From assembly GCA_017622055.1 (NCBI GenBank), contig JAGARY010000410.1:1-11454 (forward strand): a stretch of DNA of 11,454 nucleotides, written 5' to 3'. Below the pieces are notes generated by a model that worked only from the letters and a program-made list of their open reading frames with translations, had not been told where the DNA came from and made no database searches. Position 1 is the first letter of the stretch. The number at the start of each line of letters is the position of its first letter. Shown here piece after piece: positions 1 to 6,991 of this stretch. Both the position numbers and the translations under genes were made by a program. The DNA is from Treponema sp. GTDB lineage: Bacteria; Spirochaetota; Spirochaetia; Treponematales; Treponemataceae.

Positions 1-113
1 TTATTCTGATACTTTAATTCTTTATGTTCTACAACTGAAAAGAATTGATTTATGAAGTAGAAATGATTATTTATTTATTTATTTCTAATAAAAAAATTGA
101 TTAATCTCCTATT

Positions 114-629
114 TTAAAAAAGTAAATATTGTATACTTGTAGATAAATCAACTTTCATTGTATTATTTTTATCATACAGACAAAATGTTATAATTCCTTC
201 TGTTTCAAAATGAAATTTATTATTTATTCTTTTGTTGAATCCAAATGAAAAACCTAGACCATAGTTCAAATAGCCGTTATTCGCGGATAAATTTCCAATA
301 TTTATTTTACTAACTGGTGAAATTCCGACAAAAAATCCTGAAAAATCATCTTTTAGATATTCTTTTAGATTTATAGAAAAAGAATAATTATTGATAAAAG
401 GATTTGTTTCAAAAACTAGTTCAGTTGAAAAATTACAAAATCTAATTGGAGAAAATAATATTTCATAAGAAAAATCTACTAGAATAAAATTATGAATTTC
501 TTTGGAAGATATATTCTCATTATCAAAATATAAAGAAAGTCCTGCTGAAAATCTATTTAAAATAGGATTAGAAAAAACACAAGAAGAGAAAAAAAGAACT
601 AAAAAAAAAATGAGTTTTCTTTTAATCAT
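114..629 (-). CDS. Small exported beta-barrel-like protein, probable outer-membrane protein
   Basis: The product has 171 residues. It begins with a basic tip (MIKRK) and a hydrophobic stretch to about residue 20, a signal peptide; the Cys in FFSSC could be a loose spirochete lipobox, but type I cleavage near VFSN is equally possible. The mature part is rich in alternating polar/hydrophobic strands and aromatic residues (for example GLGFSFGFNKR), and the chain ends in YLLF. A terminal aromatic residue is typical of outer-membrane beta-barrels, so I infer a small barrel of about eight strands. Its ATG overlaps the stop of the upstream lipoprotein gene as TAATG, suggesting translational coupling; no strong separate Shine-Dalgarno is visible. 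A run of ten T lies in codons 7-10. I do not recognise a named family. Confidence 0.72.
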   Translation of the reverse strand: MIKRKLIFFLVLFFSSCVFSNPILNRFSAGLSLYFDNENISSKEIHNFILVDFSYEILFSPIRFCNFSTELVFETNPFINNYSFSINLKEYLKDDFSGFFVGISPVSKINIGNLSANNGYLNYGLGFSFGFNKRINNKFHFETEGIITFCLYDKNNTMKVDLSTSIQYLLF

Positions 630-1786
630 TAAAATACTAACGAGATTGCAAATCCACTTTCACTTAATATTAACCATTCAGGAATTAAATTTGTTAGTGA
701 TGCAATCCAACCTTGTACCATTGCTGCAAATCCTGTCAAATAGGCGACTGCAGCAACTGCACTGGTTGATGCTACAACAGAAATTGACTTTGCAACAAAT
801 TCTGTATCTCCATTATAATGATTAAAACATGCTGTTGAAGCTTCTTCTAAATTTCTAAATTTTAGATAATTTGAATCGATGAATGATAAAAGAGAATTTA
901 TTTGACTCGCCGCTTCTGGAGTTGTTTTTACATATTCTTTGAGTTTTTTTGTTAATTCTTCCAAGAATTTATTTGCTTTCTCTTTATCTGAAAAAGTGGT
1001 AAATAATTTGGAAACGTTAGTAGCAGTATCAATAATAGCTACACAGAGAGTTTGGAATATTTTCCAATCAGGTGAGTTTTGCCATACAATAAAAATTATT
1101 GACATGGCAGTTACTCCGACACCACCAGCGATTAATCCTGCCACTTTTACCCAAAGAACTCCAAATCTCCACATTAAAAGACCTGCAATTGCTCCTGCAG
1201 AAGCTGCAATATATCCTGATACAGTCCCCCAATTGTAAGATTCTGATAAATCTACAGCTTTTGCAATGGGGTTGTTTGTGTAATCAAATGATATGTGTAT
1301 GTCTCTTATTGATTCTATTCCTGTAATTGCTCGTGAACTGCTTGTGTTCATATTATGTATTTCGACTAGAGATTTTTCATATTCAAAAGCTAGTTCTGGT
1401 GATAAGTCATACATAGCATCGTAGACCTCGCCAATTGAGCTTTCACTATATATAGCATTTAATACATTTAATGATTCAGTTCCATTTTCTGATAACTGTA
1501 TTTCTTGAATGCATTCATCTGTGTTTTCAACAAAATAGATAAGTTCATCACGATTCATAGTTTCTGTTAGACTACACATTCTACTAGATGATGTTTCATC
1601 TAGAAAATCTAATAATCCTTTTTCTTTAAATGCTTTAATTTTTGTTGAAATAATATTTTTTTCATTATAAGAATTTTCATTTTTTAATTCTTCATAATAA
1701 ATGATATTTTGTATATTGCAAGAAACACATGTAAAACACATAACAACGATTCCAGCAATAATTTTGTAGAAAAAAAATTTTTTCAT
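629..1786 (-). CDS. Predicted lipoprotein with Gly/Ala-rich hydrophobic segments
   Basis: The product has 385 residues from the preferred ATG at 1786 (MKKFFFYK). An ATG three codons upstream (1795) is less likely because GGAG at 1797-1800 lies only 2 bases from it but 11 from the chosen one. The N-terminus is a lipoprotein-type signal peptide with cysteines in MCFTCVSCN; VSC is the best lipobox. The first 180 residues are polar. Two Gly/Ala-rich hydrophobic segments follow (about 187-234), then a lysine-rich helical stretch, then another hydrophobic region (about 331-358) and a hydrophobic end (GFAISLVF). Membrane-spanning stretches inside a lipoprotein are unusual. It is the first gene of an operon with the barrel-like protein, with which it may form an envelope complex. 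No family is recognised. The DNA looks more AT-rich than the metabolic genes in the window. Confidence 0.72.
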   Translation of the reverse strand: MKKFFFYKIIAGIVVMCFTCVSCNIQNIIYYEELKNENSYNEKNIISTKIKAFKEKGLLDFLDETSSSRMCSLTETMNRDELIYFVENTDECIQEIQLSENGTESLNVLNAIYSESSIGEVYDAMYDLSPELAFEYEKSLVEIHNMNTSSSRAITGIESIRDIHISFDYTNNPIAKAVDLSESYNWGTVSGYIAASAGAIAGLLMWRFGVLWVKVAGLIAGGVGVTAMSIIFIVWQNSPDWKIFQTLCVAIIDTATNVSKLFTTFSDKEKANKFLEELTKKLKEYVKTTPEAASQINSLLSFIDSNYLKFRNLEEASTACFNHYNGDTEFVAKSISVVASTSAVAAVAYLTGFAAMVQGWIASLTNLIPEWLILSESGFAISLVF

Positions 1787-1809
1787 AATAAGCATATCTC
1801 CATTCGTAC

Positions 1810-1838
1810 ATTATATCATGAAGTTTTGAAATAATCAA
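1810..1838 (-). promoter_or_regulatory. Sigma-70-type promoter of the lipoprotein/barrel operon
   Basis: On the minus strand TTGATT (1833-1838) and a perfect TATAAT (1810-1815) are separated by exactly 17 bases. Transcription would start near 1803, leaving a leader of about 17 bases before the ATG at 1786. That short leader is one reason to prefer 1786 over 1795 as the start codon. Confidence 0.7.
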
Positions 1839-1864
1839 ATATTCTGTGTAGTATAATATTGTTA

Positions 1865-1930
1865 CTAATTTGGAGAAAATATTTTCTTATTTAGTTTCTT
1901 TTGTTTTGTCGTATCGGCCTCCTTTTTCAT
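1865..1930 (-). CDS. 21-codon small ORF or relic of an ABC partner subunit
   Basis: This very short basic ORF reads MKKEADTTKQKK then LNKKIFSPN before a TAG. Its ATG comes one base after the ABC transporter stop. The last codons of the ABC gene supply GGGAGGAGA (1939-1947) about 8 bases before the ATG, a much better ribosome site than most in this window. A lysine-rich start of this kind is common at the cytoplasmic N-terminus of ABC half-transporters, which often come as adjacent pairs. I infer either a true micro-peptide or the 5' stub of a deleted partner gene. A 14-base perfect palindrome (1874-1887) lies within it. Confidence 0.35.
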   Translation of the reverse strand: MKKEADTTKQKKLNKKIFSPN

Positions 1931-1931
1931 A

Positions 1932-3833
1932 TTAAAAATCTCCTCCCATATCGTGGCTTGCTTCAAAAATTTGGTCTGAATCAGAATCTTCTTCTAAATA
2001 ATATTGTGATTGAATATTAAACATTTTTGCGTATTCCCCATTTGCTGCCATTAATGAATCGTGAGTTCCGTATTCAATCATTTTTCCTTCCATAAACATT
2101 GCAACATTATTACAGAATTGGGTTGAACTTAATCTGTGGGAAATATAAACCGCAGTTTTTCCTCCAATCAATTTGTCAAATTCTTCGTAAAGTTTGCTTT
2201 CTGCAATTGCATCAAGGGCAGAAGTTGGTTCGTCCAAAATTACAACAGGACTATTTTTGTAAAGTGCACGAGCCAAAGCCAATTTTTGTTTTTCTCCACC
2301 AGACATATCAATTCCGTCGTCATAAATTATTTTGAGCAACTGTGTATTCAGACCATTTGGTAAACTTTCCAATTTTTCGCCCAAGCCCGCATCTTTTGTA
2401 AATTTTTGAGCCAAAGAAAAATCTGTGTTTTCCAAAGCTCGCATAGAAATATTTTCTGCAAAAGTAAAAGCAAAAAGATTCACATCCTGAAAAACCGGCG
2501 AAAAAATACCGTAGTAACTATCAATATCGTATGTGGAAATATCAACACCATTCAAAAGGATTTGTCCTTCCGTTGGCTCGTAAAGTCGCAACATCAATTT
2601 AATAAAAGTGGATTTTCCTGCTCCGTTTAATCCCACAACAGCAAGTCGCTCTCCAGCTTTGATTTTTAAGTTCAAATCTTTTAGGGCATATTTGTCTGCA
2701 CGAGGATATTTAAAAGAAACATTTTTGAATTCAAACTCGTAAGAATCGTAAGAAGGAACTTTTGCAAGAGGTGGTGTTTCTGTCATTGCCGAACTTGATC
2801 CGACAATCTCTTTCACAATAGATTCCACATCCATAAAAGTTCTAAAATCATCAATTTCGCGGCTTTTTTGCATCATTTGCGTAAAACAGTTTAGCAAGGC
2901 AGAAATACATTCAAAAAAAGTTCCCGCAGAAGACAAATAAAGAGTAAAATTTCCAATAGTAAGATTTTTATTCACAACTTGAATAATTAAATAAGCATAA
3001 ACCGCACCCTGAAAAATCAACCAAAAAAAGGAACTAGAAACAGTAACCCAAAACCACAATCTATTATTTTTTCTTTGAGCCTCATAACGTTCAACATTCA
3101 ATTCTTTAAATTTATTTGTAAGCCACTTTTGTAATCCAAAAAGACGAACATCCTTTGCATAAGAAAAATCAGACAAAGCAATATTCATATACCATCTTTT
3201 TCGCCACCAAGGAGCCAACGGATCCCAAATAGTTCGTTTTGAATATTTACTAGCTGCGTTAGAAATCAAAAAGTTAATAACAGCAAGCAAAGTCATTCCC
3301 ACAACAATCCAAATATTCATAGTTCCAAGAATGACAAGCCCCGCAATCACAATTCCAAGTTGCTCAAAAAAATGAACAATCTGATGTTCCATTCCTTCAA
3401 AACCTTGATCGTTTCCACTTACCGCATTTTCCGCCTTTTGACAACAATCCAAAACATCCGGATTTTCAGTAAACTCAAAAGGCATTTTCATCATCAGAAG
3501 ATTTTTCTTCAAAATAATCTTCATTCTAACAACAATACACTGAACCCAAACCTTGTTATTGTAAAAAGTCTGACAAAGAAAAACCAAAAGGGAAATAACC
3601 GAAAAAGCACCAATAACAAATAGAAGATTTTTTACACCACTATTATTCGTTACAATATCAATAACAAACTTTGTAATAAAAGACCACAAATACCTTTGAA
3701 TTGGCGAAATCACAAAACCAATAGGTAACATCCACATCAAAATCTTGGAATATTTTCTCATTCCTTGCAAAACATAATTAATATTGCTAAAAAGCCCATA
3801 TTCTCTATGCAACGGATTCTTTTCTTCTGCCAT
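1932..3833 (-). CDS. ABC exporter, fused membrane and ATPase domains (MsbA/type IV exporter class)
   Basis: The product has 633 residues from the ATG at 3833 (MAEEKNPLHREYG). An in-frame TTG at 3875 would add 14 residues but lacks a ribosome site. Six hydrophobic segments cover roughly residues 25-300, and the nucleotide-binding domain follows from about 360. Visible motifs are Walker A GLNGAGKST (about 400), the Q-loop in FSPVFQD, the signature MSGGEKQ (about 505), Walker B VVILDEPTSALD (about 530) and the switch histidine in ISHRLS (about 562). All catalytic motifs are intact, so ATP-driven export across the inner membrane is expected; the substrate cannot be read from the sequence. The tail after the ATPase is acidic (EEDSDSDQ). 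Many relatives work as heterodimers encoded by paired genes, but no full partner is present here. It is divergent from the oadB-like gene. Confidence 0.93.
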   Translation of the reverse strand: MAEEKNPLHREYGLFSNINYVLQGMRKYSKILMWMLPIGFVISPIQRYLWSFITKFVIDIVTNNSGVKNLLFVIGAFSVISLLVFLCQTFYNNKVWVQCIVVRMKIILKKNLLMMKMPFEFTENPDVLDCCQKAENAVSGNDQGFEGMEHQIVHFFEQLGIVIAGLVILGTMNIWIVVGMTLLAVINFLISNAASKYSKRTIWDPLAPWWRKRWYMNIALSDFSYAKDVRLFGLQKWLTNKFKELNVERYEAQRKNNRLWFWVTVSSSFFWLIFQGAVYAYLIIQVVNKNLTIGNFTLYLSSAGTFFECISALLNCFTQMMQKSREIDDFRTFMDVESIVKEIVGSSSAMTETPPLAKVPSYDSYEFEFKNVSFKYPRADKYALKDLNLKIKAGERLAVVGLNGAGKSTFIKLMLRLYEPTEGQILLNGVDISTYDIDSYYGIFSPVFQDVNLFAFTFAENISMRALENTDFSLAQKFTKDAGLGEKLESLPNGLNTQLLKIIYDDGIDMSGGEKQKLALARALYKNSPVVILDEPTSALDAIAESKLYEEFDKLIGGKTAVYISHRLSSTQFCNNVAMFMEGKMIEYGTHDSLMAANGEYAKMFNIQSQYYLEEDSDSDQIFEASHDMGGDF

Positions 3834-3900
3834 AATATAAAGTCTACAGTAATACAAAAAAAAATCAATGTACAAAAATATATAATAATAGCCATTTTAA

Positions 3901-4032
3901 GGCCGTTCCCCGCGTTCACAAAGTCAAAGACTTTGTTCACTTGGGTCGCTACGTCCGCCCTTCGCTACCGCTCATTCTCCACACAGAGCTAAGGCCCTGT
4001 GTGGAGAACTTCGGGGCTCCCATCGCTAACGG
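3901..4032. repeat. Structured intergenic element with two hairpins and short terminal inverted repeats
   Basis: This 132-base block is clearly richer in G and C than its surroundings. It is bounded by CCGTT (3903-3907) and AACGG (4028-4032), which are inverted repeats of each other. Inside are a perfect 8-bp hairpin with a 3-base loop (3918-3936) and a perfect 12-bp hairpin with a 10-base loop (3975-4008). A linker between them contains GGGTCGCTACG and TTCGCTACCGCTC. It resembles dispersed intergenic repeats with a conserved frame and variable hairpins, but only one copy is in the window, so repetition is inferred. It holds no plausible gene and ends just upstream of the oadB leader promoter. 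Confidence 0.55.
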
Positions 4033-4042
4033 AAAAAAACAA

Positions 4043-4071
4043 TTCCCAAAATTAAAAATCTATGTTATACT
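4043..4071 (+). promoter_or_regulatory. Promoter of the oadB-like leader
   Basis: TTCCCA (4043-4048) is followed after 17 bases by TATACT (4066-4071), which is preceded by TGT and so forms an extended -10. The start would be near 4078, a few bases before the riboswitch-like RNA, which is where an aptamer-leading promoter should sit. Confidence 0.5.
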
Positions 4072-4083
4072 AAAAATATCTTC

Positions 4084-4192
4084 CAAAAGGGGAGTAGTTA
4101 CAAAGCTTAGAATCAACAACCGATTTTGTAGCACAAAGTCTGGTTCTAAGACTTCGCGTTTAGTTTTTAATGCGAAGAAACAAGACCTTTTG
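4084..4192 (+). ncRNA. yybP-ykoY-type (manganese) riboswitch aptamer
   Basis: The stretch opens with AAAAGGGGAGTAG (4085-4097) and closes with ACAAGACCTTTTG (4180-4192). From memory these are the two conserved internal-loop strands of the yybP-ykoY class. CAAAAGG (4084-4090) pairs with CCTTTTG (4186-4192) as helix P1. Between them CTTAGAATCA (4106-4115) pairs over 10 bp with TGGTTCTAAG (4141-4150; one G-U), and CTTCGCG (4152-4158) pairs with TGCGAAG (4171-4177; one G-U). So a closing stem joins two arms, one next to each conserved strand. The known ligand of the class is Mn2+, which usually turns the gene on. The 3' P1 strand also belongs to the terminator that follows. A covariance-model search was not possible. 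Confidence 0.8.
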
Positions 4193-4250
4193 CTAAGAAT
4201 TTTGATGTATTTTTGTGCATCAGACTTTTTAGCAAAAGGTCTTTTTTTTT
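4182..4250 (+). terminator. Riboswitch expression-platform terminator (attenuator)
   Basis: A 15-bp perfect stem joins AAGACCTTTTGCTAA (4182-4196) to its complement at 4229-4243. A weak inner hairpin (GATGTA with TGCATC) sits in the loop, and nine T end at 4250. The 5' arm overlaps the conserved CAAGACC strand and the 3' side of helix P1, so the aptamer and terminator cannot both form. This predicts read-through into the downstream gene when ligand stabilises the aptamer. Confidence 0.85.
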
Positions 4251-4303
4251 ACAACTAAAATTCTGAATTCTGAATTCTTAATTAAATATTTGAGGTGTTT
4301 TTT

Positions 4304-5440
4304 ATGCAAAACGTATTGCAGTATTTTACAACTGGAATTTTGTCTATTGGATGGCAACAAGTTGTAATGTATGGAATTGGTGCATTGCTAATTTATTTGG
4401 CAGTTGCAAAAGATTATGAACCAATGTTGCTTTTGCCAATTGGTTTTGGAGCAATTCTTGTGAATCTTCCATTGTCTGTTGTTTTAGGCTCTGCAGAACA
4501 TCCTGGAGCTTTACAGATTTTGTTTGATTGCGGAATTATGACTGAATTGTTCCCATTAATCATTTTTATTGGTGTTGGTGCAATGATTGACTTCCGTCCA
4601 CTTTTGCAACGTCCATGGCTTTTGATTTTTGGAATTGTTGCTCACGCTGGTATTTTTGTTGCCGCAGCCGTTGCCTACTACTGTTTTGGTTTTGACATTA
4701 AAGAAGCTTTGAGTATTGGTGTAATTGGTGCTGCCGACGGTCCAACTGCAATTGTAGTTGCAAGTAAACACGCAAAACATCTTTTGGGACCTATTACAGT
4801 TGTTGCATATTCTTACATGAGTCTTGTTCCAATTATTATGCCACCAGTAATCAAATGTTTAACAACAAAAAAAGAACGCCGCATGCGCATTAAAGCAAAA
4901 GATTCAAACATTCCATCTTGGGTTGTAATTTGTTTCCCAATTTTTATTACTGTAATTGTAAGTTTATTTATTCCAGATGCAGCAGCATTAATAGGATTCT
5001 TGATGTTCGGAAACTTAATTCGCGAATGTGGCGTTTTGGAAAAACTTTCTAAAGCAGCACAAAACGAACTTTCAAATATTGTAACACTTTTGCTTGGAAT
5101 TAGTGTTGGAGCAAGTATGACAGCCCAAAACTTCTTACAACCAACAACACTTTTAATTATGATTTTAGGATTAATTGCATTTATTGGCGACACAGCAGTT
5201 GGCGTACTTTTTGCAAAATTCTTAAATCTCTTCCGCAAAAAAGAACACAAATTAAATCCAATGCTTGGTGCTTGTGGAATTTCTGCATTCCCAATGGCAA
5301 GCCGCGTTGTTCAAAAATTGGCATTGGAAGAAGATGACCAAAACTTTATTTTAATGCACGCCGTAAGTGCCAATGTTTCTGGACAAATTGGTTCAGTAAT
5401 CATTGGTGGAATTATTTTAGGAATTCTTGGCGGAATGTAA
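4304..5440 (+). CDS. oadB: Sodium-pumping decarboxylase beta subunit (OadB/GcdB/MmdB family)
   Basis: The product has 378 residues. ATG 4304 is chosen because GAGGTG (4292-4297) lies 6 bases before it; a GTG at 4295 falls inside that ribosome site. It is a polytopic inner-membrane protein that, in the family, couples decarboxylation of a biotin-bound carboxyl group to Na+ export. Family hallmarks are GAADGPTAIVVASK, whose Asp145 matches the essential Na+-site Asp of OadB; GPITVVAYSYMSLVPIIMPP; and near the end ISAFPMASRVVQK with HAVSANVSGQIGSVI. Length is normal for the family. The alpha (carboxyltransferase/biotin) and gamma subunits normally sit beside it, but neither is here. The gene is transcribed alone between the riboswitch attenuator and its own terminator. 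Whether it serves oxaloacetate, methylmalonyl-CoA or glutaconyl-CoA decarboxylase, or another role, cannot be told. Confidence 0.9.
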   Translation: MQNVLQYFTTGILSIGWQQVVMYGIGALLIYLAVAKDYEPMLLLPIGFGAILVNLPLSVVLGSAEHPGALQILFDCGIMTELFPLIIFIGVGAMIDFRPLLQRPWLLIFGIVAHAGIFVAAAVAYYCFGFDIKEALSIGVIGAADGPTAIVVASKHAKHLLGPITVVAYSYMSLVPIIMPPVIKCLTTKKERRMRIKAKDSNIPSWVVICFPIFITVIVSLFIPDAAALIGFLMFGNLIRECGVLEKLSKAAQNELSNIVTLLLGISVGASMTAQNFLQPTTLLIMILGLIAFIGDTAVGVLFAKFLNLFRKKEHKLNPMLGACGISAFPMASRVVQKLALEEDDQNFILMHAVSANVSGQIGSVIIGGIILGILGGM

Positions 5441-5467
5441 AAACAATATTAAAAAAAAATATGTATT

Positions 5468-5509
5468 AAAAAGAGATTTTTACTTTTTTGTGGAAATCTC
5501 TTTTTTTTT
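5468..5509 (+). terminator. Intrinsic terminator after the oadB-like gene
   Basis: A perfect 12-bp stem (AAAAAGAGATTT at 5468-5479 with its complement at 5494-5505) closes a 14-base loop and runs into a T tract ending at 5509. It separates the oadB-like gene from the glycosidase. Confidence 0.8.
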
Positions 5510-5558
5510 ATATATAATAAAATTTGAAAATAGTTTTAGTTTATGCTAGGAGGAAAAA

Positions 5559-6941
5559 ATGGCAAATCCATATTTACCAAATTGGGAATATATTCCAGAT
5601 GGAGAACCTCGGGTTTTTGGCGATAGAGTTTATATTTATGGTTCTCACGACAAAGCTGGTTCAGATTCTTTTTGCGATTATGTTTTAAAATGTTGGAGCG
5701 CTCCAATTGACAACTTGAACCAATGGGTTTGTCATGGCGACATTTTTAGAACTATGGAAACTCGTGATTATCCAGCCGACACAGATTGGACAAATAAATC
5801 TACACAACTTTATGCACCTGATGTTGTAGAAAAAGACGGAAAATATTATTTGTATGCTTACATTGTAAATGCAAAAGGTTGTGTTGCAGTTAGTGATAAG
5901 CCAGAAGGTCCTTTTAAGTTGATTTCTAAATACAAATACACAATTTCTGATGAAATTTGTTGTAATGGTTGGTTTATTGACCCAGGTGTTTTAGTAGATG
6001 ATGATGGCAGAGTTTTTATTTATTGTGGATTTGAACGCTCATTTTTGGCAGAAATCAATGGCGATAATATGTACGAAGTTCTTGATGGAACTTGTATTGA
6101 ACATTTTATTCCAATTGAAGAACGAAAAGACTTTGGTTTTGATTCAAAAGAAACTTTCTTTTTTGAAGCCGCATCTCCACGCAAAGTTGGAAACACATAT
6201 TATATGATTTATTCTCCAAAACGAGGTTCCAGATTAGCTTATGCAACTTCAGACAAACCAACTGGACCTTTTACATACAGAGGCTACATTGTTGATAACG
6301 GAATTGATTTTCCTGGCGGAAACGATCACGGGTCAATTGCTTGCATAAATGGTCAATGGTACATTTTTTATCACAGAATGACTAACGGAACAATTATGTC
6401 TCGCCGCGGTTGTGTAGAAAAAATCAACATTTTGCCAGACGGAACAATCCCAACTGTAGAAATGACATCTTTAGGTTTTGAAGATTCACTAAATCCTTAT
6501 AAAGAAACTCCAGCCGATATTGCTTGTGTTTTAACTGGTGGTGCATTCATTACAGAAAAAAATGTCTTTAGCCGCGTAATCAGAAATATTACAGACCAAA
6601 CAGTTATTGGCTATAAATATTTTGATTTTGGCGATGATTTTGGAAGCAAAACAATGGAATTTGCTGCAAAAATTAAAGGCATGGGAACAAATTGTAGAAT
6701 GAACATTTACATTGACGGTGTTGATGACGCAAATCGTCTTGAATCGGTAAAAACAATTGGTAAAAAAATTGGTTCTGTAGAAATCGGTCACGACGACGGC
6801 GTTGTTCAAACTGTAGTTGAAGCTGTTACTGGTCGCCATGCAGTGTTCTTTACAATTGAAACTGATTATCAAGGTTGGATGGGCGACTATTTTAAAGGCC
6901 GCAGCCTATTTGAACTTGAAAGTTTTGTGTTTATGAAGTAG
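5559..6941 (+). CDS. Glycoside hydrolase family 43 enzyme, cytoplasmic, with C-terminal beta domain
   Basis: The product has 460 residues; AGGAGG (5548-5553) lies 5 bases before the ATG. Residues 1-310 form a five-bladed propeller of the GH43 type. The likely catalytic trio is the base Asp14 (IPDGEPRVF), the modulator Asp88 (LYAPDVV) and the acid Glu203 (FFEAASPRKVG). The typical NDHGSI and WYIFYHR are present near residues 255-273. Residues from about 320 resemble a carbohydrate-binding (CBM6-like) beta-sandwich. GH43 enzymes cleave arabinose or xylose units from plant hemicellulose or pectin; arabinofuranosidase or xylosidase specificity cannot be fixed here. There is no signal peptide, so it likely acts on imported oligosaccharides. 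No sugar transporter or regulator is adjacent. A TATAAT at 5513-5518 has no convincing -35 partner. Confidence 0.9.
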   Translation: MANPYLPNWEYIPDGEPRVFGDRVYIYGSHDKAGSDSFCDYVLKCWSAPIDNLNQWVCHGDIFRTMETRDYPADTDWTNKSTQLYAPDVVEKDGKYYLYAYIVNAKGCVAVSDKPEGPFKLISKYKYTISDEICCNGWFIDPGVLVDDDGRVFIYCGFERSFLAEINGDNMYEVLDGTCIEHFIPIEERKDFGFDSKETFFFEAASPRKVGNTYYMIYSPKRGSRLAYATSDKPTGPFTYRGYIVDNGIDFPGGNDHGSIACINGQWYIFYHRMTNGTIMSRRGCVEKINILPDGTIPTVEMTSLGFEDSLNPYKETPADIACVLTGGAFITEKNVFSRVIRNITDQTVIGYKYFDFGDDFGSKTMEFAAKIKGMGTNCRMNIYIDGVDDANRLESVKTIGKKIGSVEIGHDDGVVQTVVEAVTGRHAVFFTIETDYQGWMGDYFKGRSLFELESFVFMK

Positions 6942-6943
6942 TT

Positions 6944-6978
6944 AAAAAAATGGGGCTGTTCAAAAATGAACAGCCCTT
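6944..6978 (-). terminator. Convergent terminator between gltX and the GH43 gene
   Basis: GGGCTGTTCA (6953-6962) pairs perfectly with TGAACAGCCC (6967-6976) around an AAAA loop. On the minus strand the stem is followed by CA and then seven T (6944-6950), so it terminates gltX well. On the plus strand only TTGT follows, so it may serve the glycosidase gene less efficiently. Confidence 0.8.
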
Positions 6979-6991
6979 GTCATTATCATTT

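Noticed and set aside
102..109. AGGAG-like site on the minus strand after the barrel-like gene
   Set aside because: No ATG, GTG or useful TTG follows at a proper distance; the nearest frames close within a few codons.
3941..4258. Plus-strand 105-codon ORF across the structured element and leader
   Set aside because: It runs through the hairpin element, the promoter, the riboswitch and the terminator; the translation looks random and the RNA explanation is much stronger.
4813..5250. Minus-strand 145-codon ORF inside the oadB-like gene
   Set aside because: It is antisense to a clearly recognised membrane protein gene, and its translation shows no family features.
5513..5518. TATAAT before the GH43 gene as a promoter
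   Set aside because: No good -35 at 16-18 bases, and it lies in the AT-rich tail of the preceding terminator, so chance is likely.
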